Shown here: positions 42,834-51,055 of the stretch, piece by piece
How positions within the stretch are numbered: position 1 is the stretch's first letter
Layout of the letters: every line of letters starts with the position of its first letter
Source: Paenibacillus sp. FSL H7-0357
GTDB taxonomy: Bacteria; Bacillota; Bacilli; Paenibacillales; Paenibacillaceae
DNA length: 64,000 nucleotides
NCBI RefSeq assembly: GCF_000758525.1
Contig: NZ_CP009241.1
Coordinates: 6,200,001-6,264,000 of the forward strand
Direction of reading: 5' to 3'
The notes under the pieces: model-generated
What the model was told of the DNA's origin: nothing
The model's input: the letters and a program-made list of their open reading frames with translations, nothing else
Databases searched by the model: none
Made by a program: the position numbers and the translations under genes

Positions 42834-43934
42834 TCACACTTGTGCTGTAAGAACATTCAATAATTGAGGCAAACGCGCCATAAACGTATGGTTGCGCAAT
42901 GTCGTTTGCAGCCCCCGCAATGCAATCAGGCGGCGCTCCTTCTCATGAACCAAATAGTATTCGATTTTGCGCTGCAGCTCTTCAGCAGAGCCAAAGGTCT
43001 CCATGTCAAACCCCGGCCGGTAGAAGCGGTCCAGATCTTCACGGATATCGGTCAGCTGCATTGTTCCGCAAGCACTGATTTCATAGGTCCTAGGATTGAT
43101 GGAACGGGACGGCAATTGAAAGGAATTCCGGTTATCCTGTCCCCCCTCCCATGGACGGTGAATGTTGATGACCAGCTTTGACCCGCTGTAGTAATTCGCT
43201 GTCTCCTCAGGCGGAATAAATCCGTCCTTAATGAAAGGCGAGAGCTCCTCAAACTGGGTCAGACGCTCCCAGAACCCGCCGGCGATCAGCACCTTTTTGT
43301 CCTTCAGAAAAGGAGCCAGCCCATCAAACAGCTCCGTCCGGTTGCGGAAGGCGTTGCCGATAAACACCACATCATATTGATATTGCGGATCGGTGCGGCG
43401 CGGATAGAACATTTGCGGATTCACACAGAGCGGAAGATAATGGACAGAAGCCACCCCAAGTGAGCGGTAGAATTCCACACAGCCCAGCTCATGCGTAAAC
43501 ACATGGTCGTAATGCTGGCTGATAACAGAAGTGTCTTTGGTAAAATAAGGATCATCTACAAACCAGATTGCCGTAGAAATACCCAGTTTTTTGATTTCGG
43601 TAATTTGCTCCAAATGGTTCTCGGGAAACACATGCAGCCCGTTCATGACAAGTACCGCTCCCGGCATTTCGCGTGCCGCAACTTCCAGCATGGTTTCCGG
43701 ATCGCTTAAGACCAATTCACTGACCAGCTGTCCAAGCGCCTCCGTTACACCTGCGTCTATGGCTTGAAATCCCTGGGGAACGTACATCAGCTTAAGCGGG
43801 CGGCACTCCTGCTCTGCCTCCGGAGAATTCAGGCGTTTCACGGCTTCACACAAGCCAAGACGGTATCCCTCCTGATATCCGTCCCTATATTCCTGCGGAC
43901 GCTCTGTTCTCTTTTTAACTTTCACGGCTTTCAC
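42834..43934 (-). CDS. cgeB: CgeB-type spore-surface glycosyltransferase, paralogue
   Basis: A 366-aa CgeB-family protein similar throughout to its downstream neighbour: STAIWFVDDPYFTKDT, HYDHVFTHELGCVEFYRSLG, DVVFIGNAFRNRTELF and INPRTYEISACGTMQLTD. The N-terminus is basic (KAVKVKKRTER), followed by the GY motif YRDGYQEGYRLG at residues 17-27. It starts at GTG (43934) or at the GTG three codons later, which has a better AGGGTGA site. It is the first gene of the pair; the divergent ATPase gene starts 212 nt away, so promoters lie between. Confidence 0.87.
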   Translation of the reverse strand: MKAVKVKKRTERPQEYRDGYQEGYRLGLCEAVKRLNSPEAEQECRPLKLMYVPQGFQAIDAGVTEALGQLVSELVLSDPETMLEVAAREMPGAVLVMNGLHVFPENHLEQITEIKKLGISTAIWFVDDPYFTKDTSVISQHYDHVFTHELGCVEFYRSLGVASVHYLPLCVNPQMFYPRRTDPQYQYDVVFIGNAFRNRTELFDGLAPFLKDKKVLIAGGFWERLTQFEELSPFIKDGFIPPEETANYYSGSKLVINIHRPWEGGQDNRNSFQLPSRSINPRTYEISACGTMQLTDIREDLDRFYRPGFDMETFGSAEELQRKIEYYLVHEKERRLIALRGLQTTLRNHTFMARLPQLLNVLTAQV

Positions 43935-44146
43935 CCTGCCCCGTCATATTCTCAAGACAATATAACTATATGCGGAGTCAGCGTTCGCCTCATGGACACC
44001 TGTCTGTATTACGGCGAAATTGGCTGATGCCCCCTGTCATCCACCCGGATTGCCCGAACCTTTGCAGAATTTATCCACTCAGGCTACACTGAAGACAAGC
44101 CAATTGAGCGTGCAAGATATCATTCGTAAGTAGGGAGAGTGGGAGA

Positions 44147-44911
44147 ATGAATACTATGAATAATGCCATGCTCTACGTCCGCCATGCGGAGCTGCTTCGC
44201 GATAAGGTTCCTTCCTTCCGGACTTATCCGTTTCATTTGCCGGCGGTGCGCGACCTCCATCGTCTGGAGTTTCAGAAGCAGGTTACTTTTCTGGTAGGGG
44301 AGAACGGAACGGGAAAATCAACCTTACTGGAGGGAATTGCGGCGGCATGGGGCTTTAATCCGGAAGGCGGGACACTCAACTTCTCATTTAACACCCGGTC
44401 TTCACATTCACATCTGTATGAATTCTTTCGTATTGCCAAAGGGGTACGGCGTCCAAAGGACGGCTTCTTCCTGCGTGCGGAGAGTTATTACAATGTGGCG
44501 ACTTTTATTGACGAATTGGATGAAGAGCCTAAGGCAGGCAACTTCATCAAGGATTCCTACGGGGGCAAGTCATTGCATGAGCAGTCGCATGGCGAATCCT
44601 TTTTTTCCACCTTTGTTCACCGTTTTGGCGGCCAAGGCCTCTACATTCTCGACGAGCCGGAGGCTGCCACGTCCCCGCTACGGCAGATGTCGCTGCTGGT
44701 GCGGATGCATGAGCTGGTGCAGCAGCATTCGCAGTTCATTATCGCCACACATTCACCTATCCTGATGTCTTATCCGGGCGCAGATATCTATCTCCTGGGA
44801 GAGGAAGGCATCCGGCAGGCTGCATTGGAGGATACGGAACATTACACTGTAACCAAGGCGTTCCTGAACGACCGTCAAGGCATGCTGCGCGAGCTGCTGG
44901 GCGACGGCTAA
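44147..44911 (+). CDS. Stand-alone AAA-type ATPase (RecF/ABC-like, predicted)
   Basis: A 254-aa ATPase: Walker A FLVGENGTGKSTLLEGIA (residues ~47-64), a signature-like HEQSHGESFFSTFV segment, Walker B GLYILDEPEAATSPLRQ (~165-181) and the histidine switch IATHSPILMSYP. This is the pattern of single-domain AAA_15/AAA_21-type ATPases of unknown function. It has no nuclease or membrane partner next to it, so an OLD- or Gabija-like defence role is not supported. GGGAGA precedes the ATG. It is divergent from the cgeB pair. Confidence 0.82.
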   Translation: MNTMNNAMLYVRHAELLRDKVPSFRTYPFHLPAVRDLHRLEFQKQVTFLVGENGTGKSTLLEGIAAAWGFNPEGGTLNFSFNTRSSHSHLYEFFRIAKGVRRPKDGFFLRAESYYNVATFIDELDEEPKAGNFIKDSYGGKSLHEQSHGESFFSTFVHRFGGQGLYILDEPEAATSPLRQMSLLVRMHELVQQHSQFIIATHSPILMSYPGADIYLLGEEGIRQAALEDTEHYTVTKAFLNDRQGMLRELLGDG

Positions 44912-45069
44912 CTGGCGTTATCTGGCTTATCACAGTGCCAAGAGTATCCCCAAGCAGACTAAGCGGAACAAAATTACACAATAGTGAATACGCTTGCTAT
45001 TTAAAGCTTGGACCTATCGTGACACATATTGTGGTACACGTCCTCTCATTTTGCCAAGTGACACCGCTT

Positions 45070-45191
45070 GCGTGATTTCAAGTGCACTTCTACCCTCATT
45101 TTTCCATCTAGCCCTCATACGGCGATATCAAGTGCACTTCTACCCCTTCCCCATCTAGCCCTCATACGGCGAAATCAAATGCACCTTTACC
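45070..45191. repeat. Imperfect tandem repeat of about 47-50 bp, 2.5 copies
   Basis: Units begin near 45072, 45121 and 45168 and share ATCAAGTGCACTTCTACC, CCATCTAGCCCTCATAC and GGCGA. The third unit is partial and diverged. AGTGCACTTCT occurs again next to the leader element at 41.54 kb, so this may be a dispersed species-specific repeat. Confidence 0.8.
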
Positions 45192-45211
45192 TCTCATAAT
45201 TTCCTGTACAT

Positions 45212-45250
45212 AAAAAAAAGACACCCTAACGGCTGCCGTTAAAGTGTCTT
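45212..45250 (-). terminator. Terminator of spo0E-family gene
   Basis: On the minus strand AAGACAC-TTTAACGG pairs with CCGTTA-GGTGTCTT and runs into eight Ts; it starts 29 nt after the spo0E stop. Confidence 0.9.
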
Positions 45251-45278
45251 CATCTATAAAATTGCTTCCTATTATACT

Positions 45279-45452
45279 CTAGTAGAGCTGATCATCCTTG
45301 TCCGTGAGGCAATCGGTATACTCGTTCAGAAGAGCATCCAGCTTTACGGATTGGCGAAGCACTCTTAAATCATTCATTCCATACTCAATGGCCATTCTAT
45401 TCAATTCCTGTCTTGCCTGTTCAATTCTATCCTTGTGTTCATCATTTCCCAT
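45279..45452 (-). CDS. Spo0E-family aspartyl-phosphate phosphatase (57 aa)
   Basis: Small helical-hairpin phosphatase that dephosphorylates Spo0A~P (or a related regulator) and so delays sporulation. Read from the minus strand: MGNDEHKDRIEQARQELNRM, then AIEYGMNDLRVLRQSVKLDALLNEY split over the second helix, ending DKDDQLY. The RQSVKLD stretch corresponds to the family SQELD catalytic motif. AAGGGGG lies 5 nt before ATG 45452, and a strong terminator follows. Its size keeps it below many gene-finding cut-offs. Confidence 0.87.
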   Translation of the reverse strand: MGNDEHKDRIEQARQELNRMAIEYGMNDLRVLRQSVKLDALLNEYTDCLTDKDDQLY

Positions 45453-45587
45453 AGCGGCCCCCTTATTGGATGAGGCTGTTTCAAGCCGATTTCTTGTTAT
45501 TTACTAAAGTTCCAAACACATTGTATTCCATAATCAGTTAAGGGTCAATTCCTCTGCAGAAGGCCAAGTTGGGTAAGTTTTCAGCGC

Positions 45588-47021
45588 CTAACGTTTTTGG
45601 CCTGCAAAGTATTTTCCTGCGCCTGCGAGCTTATGCACCACCCAGCCCAGCATAGCTACGGCCATCATATCAAAGCACACATTGAACAGGAATAAATGCT
45701 TGCCGATATCCGCACGACCGTCGCCCAGGATCGGTACCAGAAAGGAGAACAACCCGATCAGGCCCAGCAGCATCATCAGCTCACCGGCTATCCGTCCGCG
45801 TAATTCGCGGGTACGGAAATATTCGAACAGCACTCCGCCGTAATACACCAGATAGAACAAAACGAGGAAACCGAGGGTATGCGGAATATGGTTGTTTTTA
45901 AACTGACTCCAAGCGCTGTAAGTATAGGCGAGTGCACCTGCCGGCTTATTCTCGCTCTTCTCATAGCTCCCTAGATAATAAGGGCGGATAGACATGCTGT
46001 TCTCAGCAGCGTATTTCATATTGTCTATCAAGCGGGAAGGATGTTTTAAATAGAAGAACAACACGTCCTTATGGGACATCCGGTCATAGAAATCCGGCGT
46101 CAGTGAAGGATCATCCTGCTTGATGGCTGTATCTCCCTGAAAATAATTCGTACCCGCCAGCACCTCCAGCCGCTCCGGCAGCCCCAGATCGCGCAAATCC
46201 CCCCGCACATCGGGCGACTCATTCAGAATCCCGAAAAATACCGTTTGATAGAGATTGATATGCTTCAGTTCCTTGGGTGCCCCGACATACATAATGACTG
46301 ACACAAGAAATACCGCTACCGCAAACCACCGGGCCAGCTTTTTCCAGCTGCCTGATCCCTTGAGTGCGGCCATCCGCAGGAAGATCAGCGCAAATGCTAT
46401 ACCCACCGGCGCGTTTTGGATTTTGGAGCAGATCAGGAACAGCACGGCAATAAAGAACACCGTCAGCCCTTTGGGGGTAGGCTGTTCCTGCCCGGCAAGT
46501 CTCAGACCCAGCGCAAATGTAAGCAGCATAAACACCATCGACACGGGTTCGCCGAACAGCGAATTGAAATAAGCCAAATATCCGATGTCATAAAAAACAA
46601 ACAGCATTCCCGCACCCAGCACCAGTCCCGTAATGTAGGAACGGCCTGTGCCCAGCTTAACAATCAGCCAGGTGGCTGCCAGCAGCAGGAGGGCATAAAC
46701 GGCACCCAGCAGGCGAATATCGAAATAGCTGCCGTGGAAAAGGCCGGAAATGAGCCTTGGCACCAGCACCAGAAAAATTTGCGACGAAGGATAAAACCCC
46801 CGAAACAGATTATCATAAGAAAATCTGGAATGGCTGAAGCTGAAAAAGCGGTCAGCATAACCTTCCACAGCCTCATAGTAATTCAAGCCGATCGTATTCA
46901 TCATACGCAGAAAGTCGCCATTGTCGGCAACTCCGACGAACGGCTTCAGGAACAGCAGATAAATAATCAGCCCGCCCCCGGCAAGAGCCGCCAGTACCTC
47001 TGCCTTCAATAGTCTTTTCAT
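45588..47021 (-). CDS. Polytopic GT-C-like membrane protein, WsfD-like glycan transferase
   Basis: A 477-aa membrane protein with about ten hydrophobic helices. An early loop, VGVADNGDFLRMMNTIGLNYY (residues ~29-49), carries an acidic pair as in GT-C glycosyltransferases that use lipid-linked sugars. The ADNGDF loop recalls WsfD-type hexose transferases of S-layer glycan clusters. The gene starts 10 nt after the LtaS-like gene, so the two form an operon that may decorate a wall polymer. Function beyond GT-C-like is inference. Confidence 0.65.
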   Translation of the reverse strand: MKRLLKAEVLAALAGGGLIIYLLFLKPFVGVADNGDFLRMMNTIGLNYYEAVEGYADRFFSFSHSRFSYDNLFRGFYPSSQIFLVLVPRLISGLFHGSYFDIRLLGAVYALLLLAATWLIVKLGTGRSYITGLVLGAGMLFVFYDIGYLAYFNSLFGEPVSMVFMLLTFALGLRLAGQEQPTPKGLTVFFIAVLFLICSKIQNAPVGIAFALIFLRMAALKGSGSWKKLARWFAVAVFLVSVIMYVGAPKELKHINLYQTVFFGILNESPDVRGDLRDLGLPERLEVLAGTNYFQGDTAIKQDDPSLTPDFYDRMSHKDVLFFYLKHPSRLIDNMKYAAENSMSIRPYYLGSYEKSENKPAGALAYTYSAWSQFKNNHIPHTLGFLVLFYLVYYGGVLFEYFRTRELRGRIAGELMMLLGLIGLFSFLVPILGDGRADIGKHLFLFNVCFDMMAVAMLGWVVHKLAGAGKYFAGQKR

Positions 47022-47030
47022 AGTCTCCCC

Positions 47031-48929
47031 CTAGCGCTGCGGAAGCAGCTTCACATATTCATCAGACAGGCCCATCAGCTTCAGAATATAGTCATAGTCT
47101 TGTTTGTATGAACTGAAATCCTTCACAGGCTCCAGCGTATCCAGCGAAACGGCTTCACCGTCTTCGAAGCCTTTACCCGGCACGAACATAATTTCATCAT
47201 TAAAAAAGGAACCCGTGGGGAGATAGTAACGCATGCCCACTACATTGTGGTCAACATTAAGCAGATCCTGCCCGAACGCCGTATAACCTTCTTCTTTCAG
47301 CGGAATCCCCAGCAAATTGGCCAGAGTCGGAACGAAATCCATTTGGCCTCCGGTCCGGTCCACAACCCGCCCCTGCTCCATGCCTGGAACATGAATAATA
47401 AGCGGGATGTTGAATCGGCTGACCCGCGAATCATATTTCGTTCCCAGCGCAGCTTCCACCTGCTCCGGCGGCACATCCTTAGGCTGCAGTCCAAAGTGAT
47501 CGCCGTACAGCATCAGCACGGTGTTCTCCCACAGCCCGCTTTGCTTCAGTCCTTCAATCAGCGTCCCGATGGCATAGTCAGTGTAATTGATTGCCGTTAA
47601 ATAATCGCCCAGCATGGTATCCTGCAAATCCTCCGGCAGCGTTATTCTTTTGGCAGCATCAGGGATCTTGAACGGGTGGTGGCTGGAGGCGGTTACCAGC
47701 TGAGCATAAAAGGGTGTCCCTTTCTGCTGCAGCTTCGCCAGCTCATCAACCGCTGTAATATACAGCTGCTCATCGGAAGCGCCGAAAGCATTGAAATGAT
47801 CATTGGTATAATGGCCCTTATCATAATAGCCGTTAAAGCCCAACGCCGGATACAGCTGATTGCGGTTCCAGAACCCCACCTTGTTCACATGAAAGGTGTA
47901 AGACTCGTAGCCTTTATCCCGCAAAAGACGGGGCAGACTCGGCAGCTCCCGGTCTCCAAAGCCCGTTGACATCGCAAGCGTGCCTATCGGATAGATCGAG
48001 GTATTGCTCATAAATTCAGCATCCGAGGTATTGCCCGGACCAATCTGCTGATAGACATGCGGAAAATAAAAGCCCTCTCCCGCTAAGCGGTTCAGCACCG
48101 GCGTTAATTCCTGACCGTCCAGCGACTGATGCAGCGGAAAATTCTGAAAAGCTTCCATCTGGATGACAATTACATTTTTCCCCTTTTGCGAGCCGAACAA
48201 ATCCGGCACCGTCCCCGGGGCCTTATCACTGTATGGATAAGAAGACTGAAGTTCCGTTACTTTGGCAATGGTATCCTTGATATCTCCGGTTCCAATCAGG
48301 CCATTATCCTCCTGGGCTTTGATCGCAGCCACCACTTCGTAATTCAGAAATCCGGCGCTCTCCGCCTGAACCAGCTCATTGGTAATTCCCTTTGCCGCAT
48401 GTACGGAGTAGACCGACAGCGAAGCGCCGCCTATAATGGCGGCAAGAATGACGATCAGTTGGGCTCTCCGCCCACGGGGAGACCGCCAGCTCCGCACCGG
48501 ATAAGCTGTACCTCTCCGCCATCTGCGAATCAAGGCGTACAGAATCATGATCACAATATCGGCAAAAAACAGGTAATCAATGTACTCGATTGTCGATTCC
48601 ACGCTCTCTTTTACCGCAAAAACCTGATTTAGCTCATAGAAAGCCAAATAGGTCGGAACCGACCCGAAATGGTTAAAATAGACACTGGACGCAAACAGCA
48701 GCAACGACAATATTCCGTTAAAGCTCCAGTAGACCGCCGTCTTCATCCGTCCCGGTACAATCAGCGCCAGAATCCCCATAATCAGCAGAACCGGAGCAAT
48801 ATCTGCTGCAATCCATTCCCAGGAAATCCGGTCGAAAAACAGTATTCTCAGCAGCAGCAGCTTCAGCCAGATCAGTCCGGCCACAATAAAGAAATGGGCA
48901 TGCACCAGCCCAATTTTGTTCTCGCTCAT
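47031..48929 (-). CDS. LtaS-type sulfatase-fold polyglycerolphosphate transferase
   Basis: A 632-aa protein with five N-terminal membrane helices (to residue ~175) and an extracellular sulfatase-fold domain. The catalytic threonine is in GPGNTSDAEFM (about Thr301), the first metal acid in VIVIQMEAFQNFPL, and MLYGDHFG plus ASSHHPF provide further metal ligands. LtaS-type enzymes polymerise lipoteichoic acid from phosphatidylglycerol. With a WsfD-like gene next to it, it may make and glycosylate an anionic polymer. The ATG has AAGGAG 5 nt upstream. Length and topology are typical. Confidence 0.9.
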   Translation of the reverse strand: MSENKIGLVHAHFFIVAGLIWLKLLLLRILFFDRISWEWIAADIAPVLLIMGILALIVPGRMKTAVYWSFNGILSLLLFASSVYFNHFGSVPTYLAFYELNQVFAVKESVESTIEYIDYLFFADIVIMILYALIRRWRRGTAYPVRSWRSPRGRRAQLIVILAAIIGGASLSVYSVHAAKGITNELVQAESAGFLNYEVVAAIKAQEDNGLIGTGDIKDTIAKVTELQSSYPYSDKAPGTVPDLFGSQKGKNVIVIQMEAFQNFPLHQSLDGQELTPVLNRLAGEGFYFPHVYQQIGPGNTSDAEFMSNTSIYPIGTLAMSTGFGDRELPSLPRLLRDKGYESYTFHVNKVGFWNRNQLYPALGFNGYYDKGHYTNDHFNAFGASDEQLYITAVDELAKLQQKGTPFYAQLVTASSHHPFKIPDAAKRITLPEDLQDTMLGDYLTAINYTDYAIGTLIEGLKQSGLWENTVLMLYGDHFGLQPKDVPPEQVEAALGTKYDSRVSRFNIPLIIHVPGMEQGRVVDRTGGQMDFVPTLANLLGIPLKEEGYTAFGQDLLNVDHNVVGMRYYLPTGSFFNDEIMFVPGKGFEDGEAVSLDTLEPVKDFSSYKQDYDYILKLMGLSDEYVKLLPQR

Positions 48930-49030
48930 TAGTTCTCCTTATTCATCCTTAATCTCTTTTGTAAATTCCACTCTTATTTTCAGTAAAATATCAGATTTCT
49001 CTAGTATAGCAATACTTGTTATGTATATCA

Positions 49031-49068
49031 AAGAGGGATGCGGCCTCATGCAGGCACACATCCCTCTT
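49031..49068 (-). terminator. Hairpin after the sigma-factor operon
   Basis: AAGAGGGATG/CATCCCTCTT 10-bp stem with inner TGCC/GGC pairing, 26 nt after the stop of the membrane partner gene; the U-run is weak. Confidence 0.65.
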
Positions 49069-49093
49069 CATAATATATTGAATTCCACCCTTA

Positions 49094-50278
49094 TTAAGGA
49101 TTCATCTCCCGCTTCACCTTAAAGCTGTACATGACCCCTTCAAGATTATAGGAGGCCTCGATTGCCGGTGCCGTTCCCCCGCTCTCAAAGGTAATGATCC
49201 CTGGCCTCGATTGATTTTTGACCAGCGTGTAGTCCTCCAGCCGAATACCGAATATTCCATCTGCAATAGCCGCAGCCGCACTCTGCAGCTTGGAATTCTC
49301 CATGTCCAGCAGCTTCCGGTCCTGTTCGGCGAGCTTCTTGAGATCAGATGACTTGGCTATGAACAAGGATGAATCAGAGACTTCCATGACTTCTTGCGTA
49401 GCATCATTGAAAGTTATAACAAATGAGGGAAAAGATACATCCGGGCCATAAAATAAAGTGATTTCATCGTCCACTCCCTCTCCGGTGTAACGGGAAGCCT
49501 TACTCAGCTTATCCGTGCCGCCGCTTCTAAACAAACCAAGCGCATGCAGCCCGGCCTGTTTCATTTTATCCGCGATCTCATTCTGGCCTACCGCAAAGTA
49601 AGCCCGGTCATATTTCCCGTTCACATAACCAATCTGCGCCTCTTCCGAGAACAGGTTCTCGCTCACCTGCGCAGCCTGATTAGGGACACGCCCGTAATCC
49701 ACAAACCGTGTCAACCCATCCGCTTTGAACTCGCCCTTATAACCCAGTTCCCGCAGTTTCTCCTTGGCCTTGCCCAGCATATCGTCATCAATTTCTTCAG
49801 CAGCAAATATAGCGCTCATACTGTACATCATCACTTGCCCTGTCTCCGTGCTGACCCAGATATTGGCGTAATAGTCGCCGTCCTTAAAAATAATGCGGAC
49901 CTGATCTGCTCCTACCTGCGGCTCTATGCTCTCGAAGGGCAGCTTCTTGCCAAGCTGCTCCTGCATCGTCTTCTCTGCCGTCTTGATCATCCCGGCCTCC
50001 GTAACGTCAGCGGTTTCTTCATGCTGATAGGAAGGACCGGCGGTGTTTCCTTCGCCAAAAGGTCCGGTTCCCAGGTAAAACACCCCTGCTCCCACAAGCA
50101 GCAGGACTCCGGCAGCGGCTATGCCCGCACGGAATTTAAATCCTTTCCGTTCCTGGTGCGGCTCGCCTTCCTTCACCCGGCGCATAACCTTACCGGCATG
50201 CACATCCGTAAATTTCGCCTCTTCGAATGGCCCTTTTCTAGCCCGTTCATACCACTCAGGCTCCCGTTCCCGCATCAC
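49094..50278 (-). CDS. Membrane protein encoded with ECF sigma factor, probable anti-sigma factor
   Basis: A 394-aa single-pass protein: ~45 charged cytoplasmic residues (REREPEWYERARKGPF), one transmembrane helix (AGIAAAGVLLLVGAGVFYLG, ~50-69), then a ~320-residue extracytoplasmic part with repeated PepSY-like units (KAKEKLRELGYKGEF; IADKMKQAGL; AIADGIFGIRLEDYTLV). It overlaps the sigma gene by 4 nt, the usual arrangement for a cognate anti-sigma factor. No zinc-binding HxxxCxxC motif is present in the short N-terminus, so the mode of sigma binding is unclear. Confidence 0.72.
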   Translation of the reverse strand: MMREREPEWYERARKGPFEEAKFTDVHAGKVMRRVKEGEPHQERKGFKFRAGIAAAGVLLLVGAGVFYLGTGPFGEGNTAGPSYQHEETADVTEAGMIKTAEKTMQEQLGKKLPFESIEPQVGADQVRIIFKDGDYYANIWVSTETGQVMMYSMSAIFAAEEIDDDMLGKAKEKLRELGYKGEFKADGLTRFVDYGRVPNQAAQVSENLFSEEAQIGYVNGKYDRAYFAVGQNEIADKMKQAGLHALGLFRSGGTDKLSKASRYTGEGVDDEITLFYGPDVSFPSFVITFNDATQEVMEVSDSSLFIAKSSDLKKLAEQDRKLLDMENSKLQSAAAAIADGIFGIRLEDYTLVKNQSRPGIITFESGGTAPAIEASYNLEGVMYSFKVKREMNP

Positions 50279-50847
50279 TCCAACCCCCTTATACTTTCCT
50301 GGACTTTACGCCGCGCACGGTGCAGTCTGGATTTGACGGTTCCCGGAGATAACCGGGTCAGCTCGGCAATTTCTTTTACCGACAGCTCCGCTCTTAAATC
50401 GAGCACCAGCACTTCACGGAATTTATCCGGCAGCTTCATAATAATGCTCCAAATGTCGTCGATATGGCGGTTGCCGAGATACTCCATCTCCGCCGAACGG
50501 GTAATGCCGGTCTGTTCCAGCACGAACCCTTCATTGCCGGAGCCGGAAGGACTCAGAGTTTGAACTCCGCCCCACAGGCCTGACCGGAAGAAACGTGATT
50601 TGCGGTAGGAAAACACCGTATTGCGCGCAATCGTGAGCAGCCACGCCTTCAGTGAGGAAGTTCCCCGGTAGGTCCCGATCCGGTAATAGCATTTGACGAA
50701 TACCTCCTGCGCCAGATCATCCGCCTGTTCGGAATTGCCGGTGAGATAATAGATATAATGCCAAATACCCTCGCCATACAGGCTCATGATTCGCCTCAGC
50801 TGTTCTTCATCCATTGTTTCTGCAGCTTTAAGATTATCGAGTTCCAA
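50275..50847 (-). CDS. ECF RNA polymerase sigma factor
   Basis: A 190-aa group 4 sigma factor with sigma2 (YYLTGNSEQADDLAQEVFVK, then SLKAWLLTIARNTVFSYRKS) and sigma4 (LPDKFREVLVLDLRAELSV, KEIAELTRLSPGTVKSRLHRARR). A Gly/Ser-rich linker joins the two. I start at TTG 50847, which has GAGGTG 6 nt upstream and gives family length; the frame is open to 50973. It is co-transcribed and overlapping with a membrane-anchored partner. Probably an envelope-stress regulator with autoregulation; no target promoter was identified. Confidence 0.9.
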   Translation of the reverse strand: MELDNLKAAETMDEEQLRRIMSLYGEGIWHYIYYLTGNSEQADDLAQEVFVKCYYRIGTYRGTSSLKAWLLTIARNTVFSYRKSRFFRSGLWGGVQTLSPSGSGNEGFVLEQTGITRSAEMEYLGNRHIDDIWSIIMKLPDKFREVLVLDLRAELSVKEIAELTRLSPGTVKSRLHRARRKVQESIRGLE

Positions 50848-51055
50848 TATATTCACCTCACTACATATGACCTCACTGCCAGCTAACGGGTTCCCGTTTG
50901 GCAAAATTTCTTTATGGATACAGCAAAAAAAACGGAAGGCCGCAGCCTCCCGCCAAATGATAGGGTTGATCAAACATTGAAATAAGTGCTAATTCTCAAA
51001 TTATTGAACATTCTTCCATAAATTATAACGTTTTCCGATTCAAACGGTCAATGCT

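Larger units (their letters stand above)
44912..45278. other. Intergenic region with short tandem repeats and terminator
   Basis: The 367 bases hold no gene. They contain the ~47-bp repeats at 45070-45191 and the spo0E terminator; I see nothing recognisable in 44912-45060. Confidence 0.6.

Noticed and set aside
44147..44911. Phage-defence ATPase (OLD/Gabija/Septu-like)
   Set aside because: The protein has only the ATPase domain, and neither neighbour encodes a nuclease or other effector.
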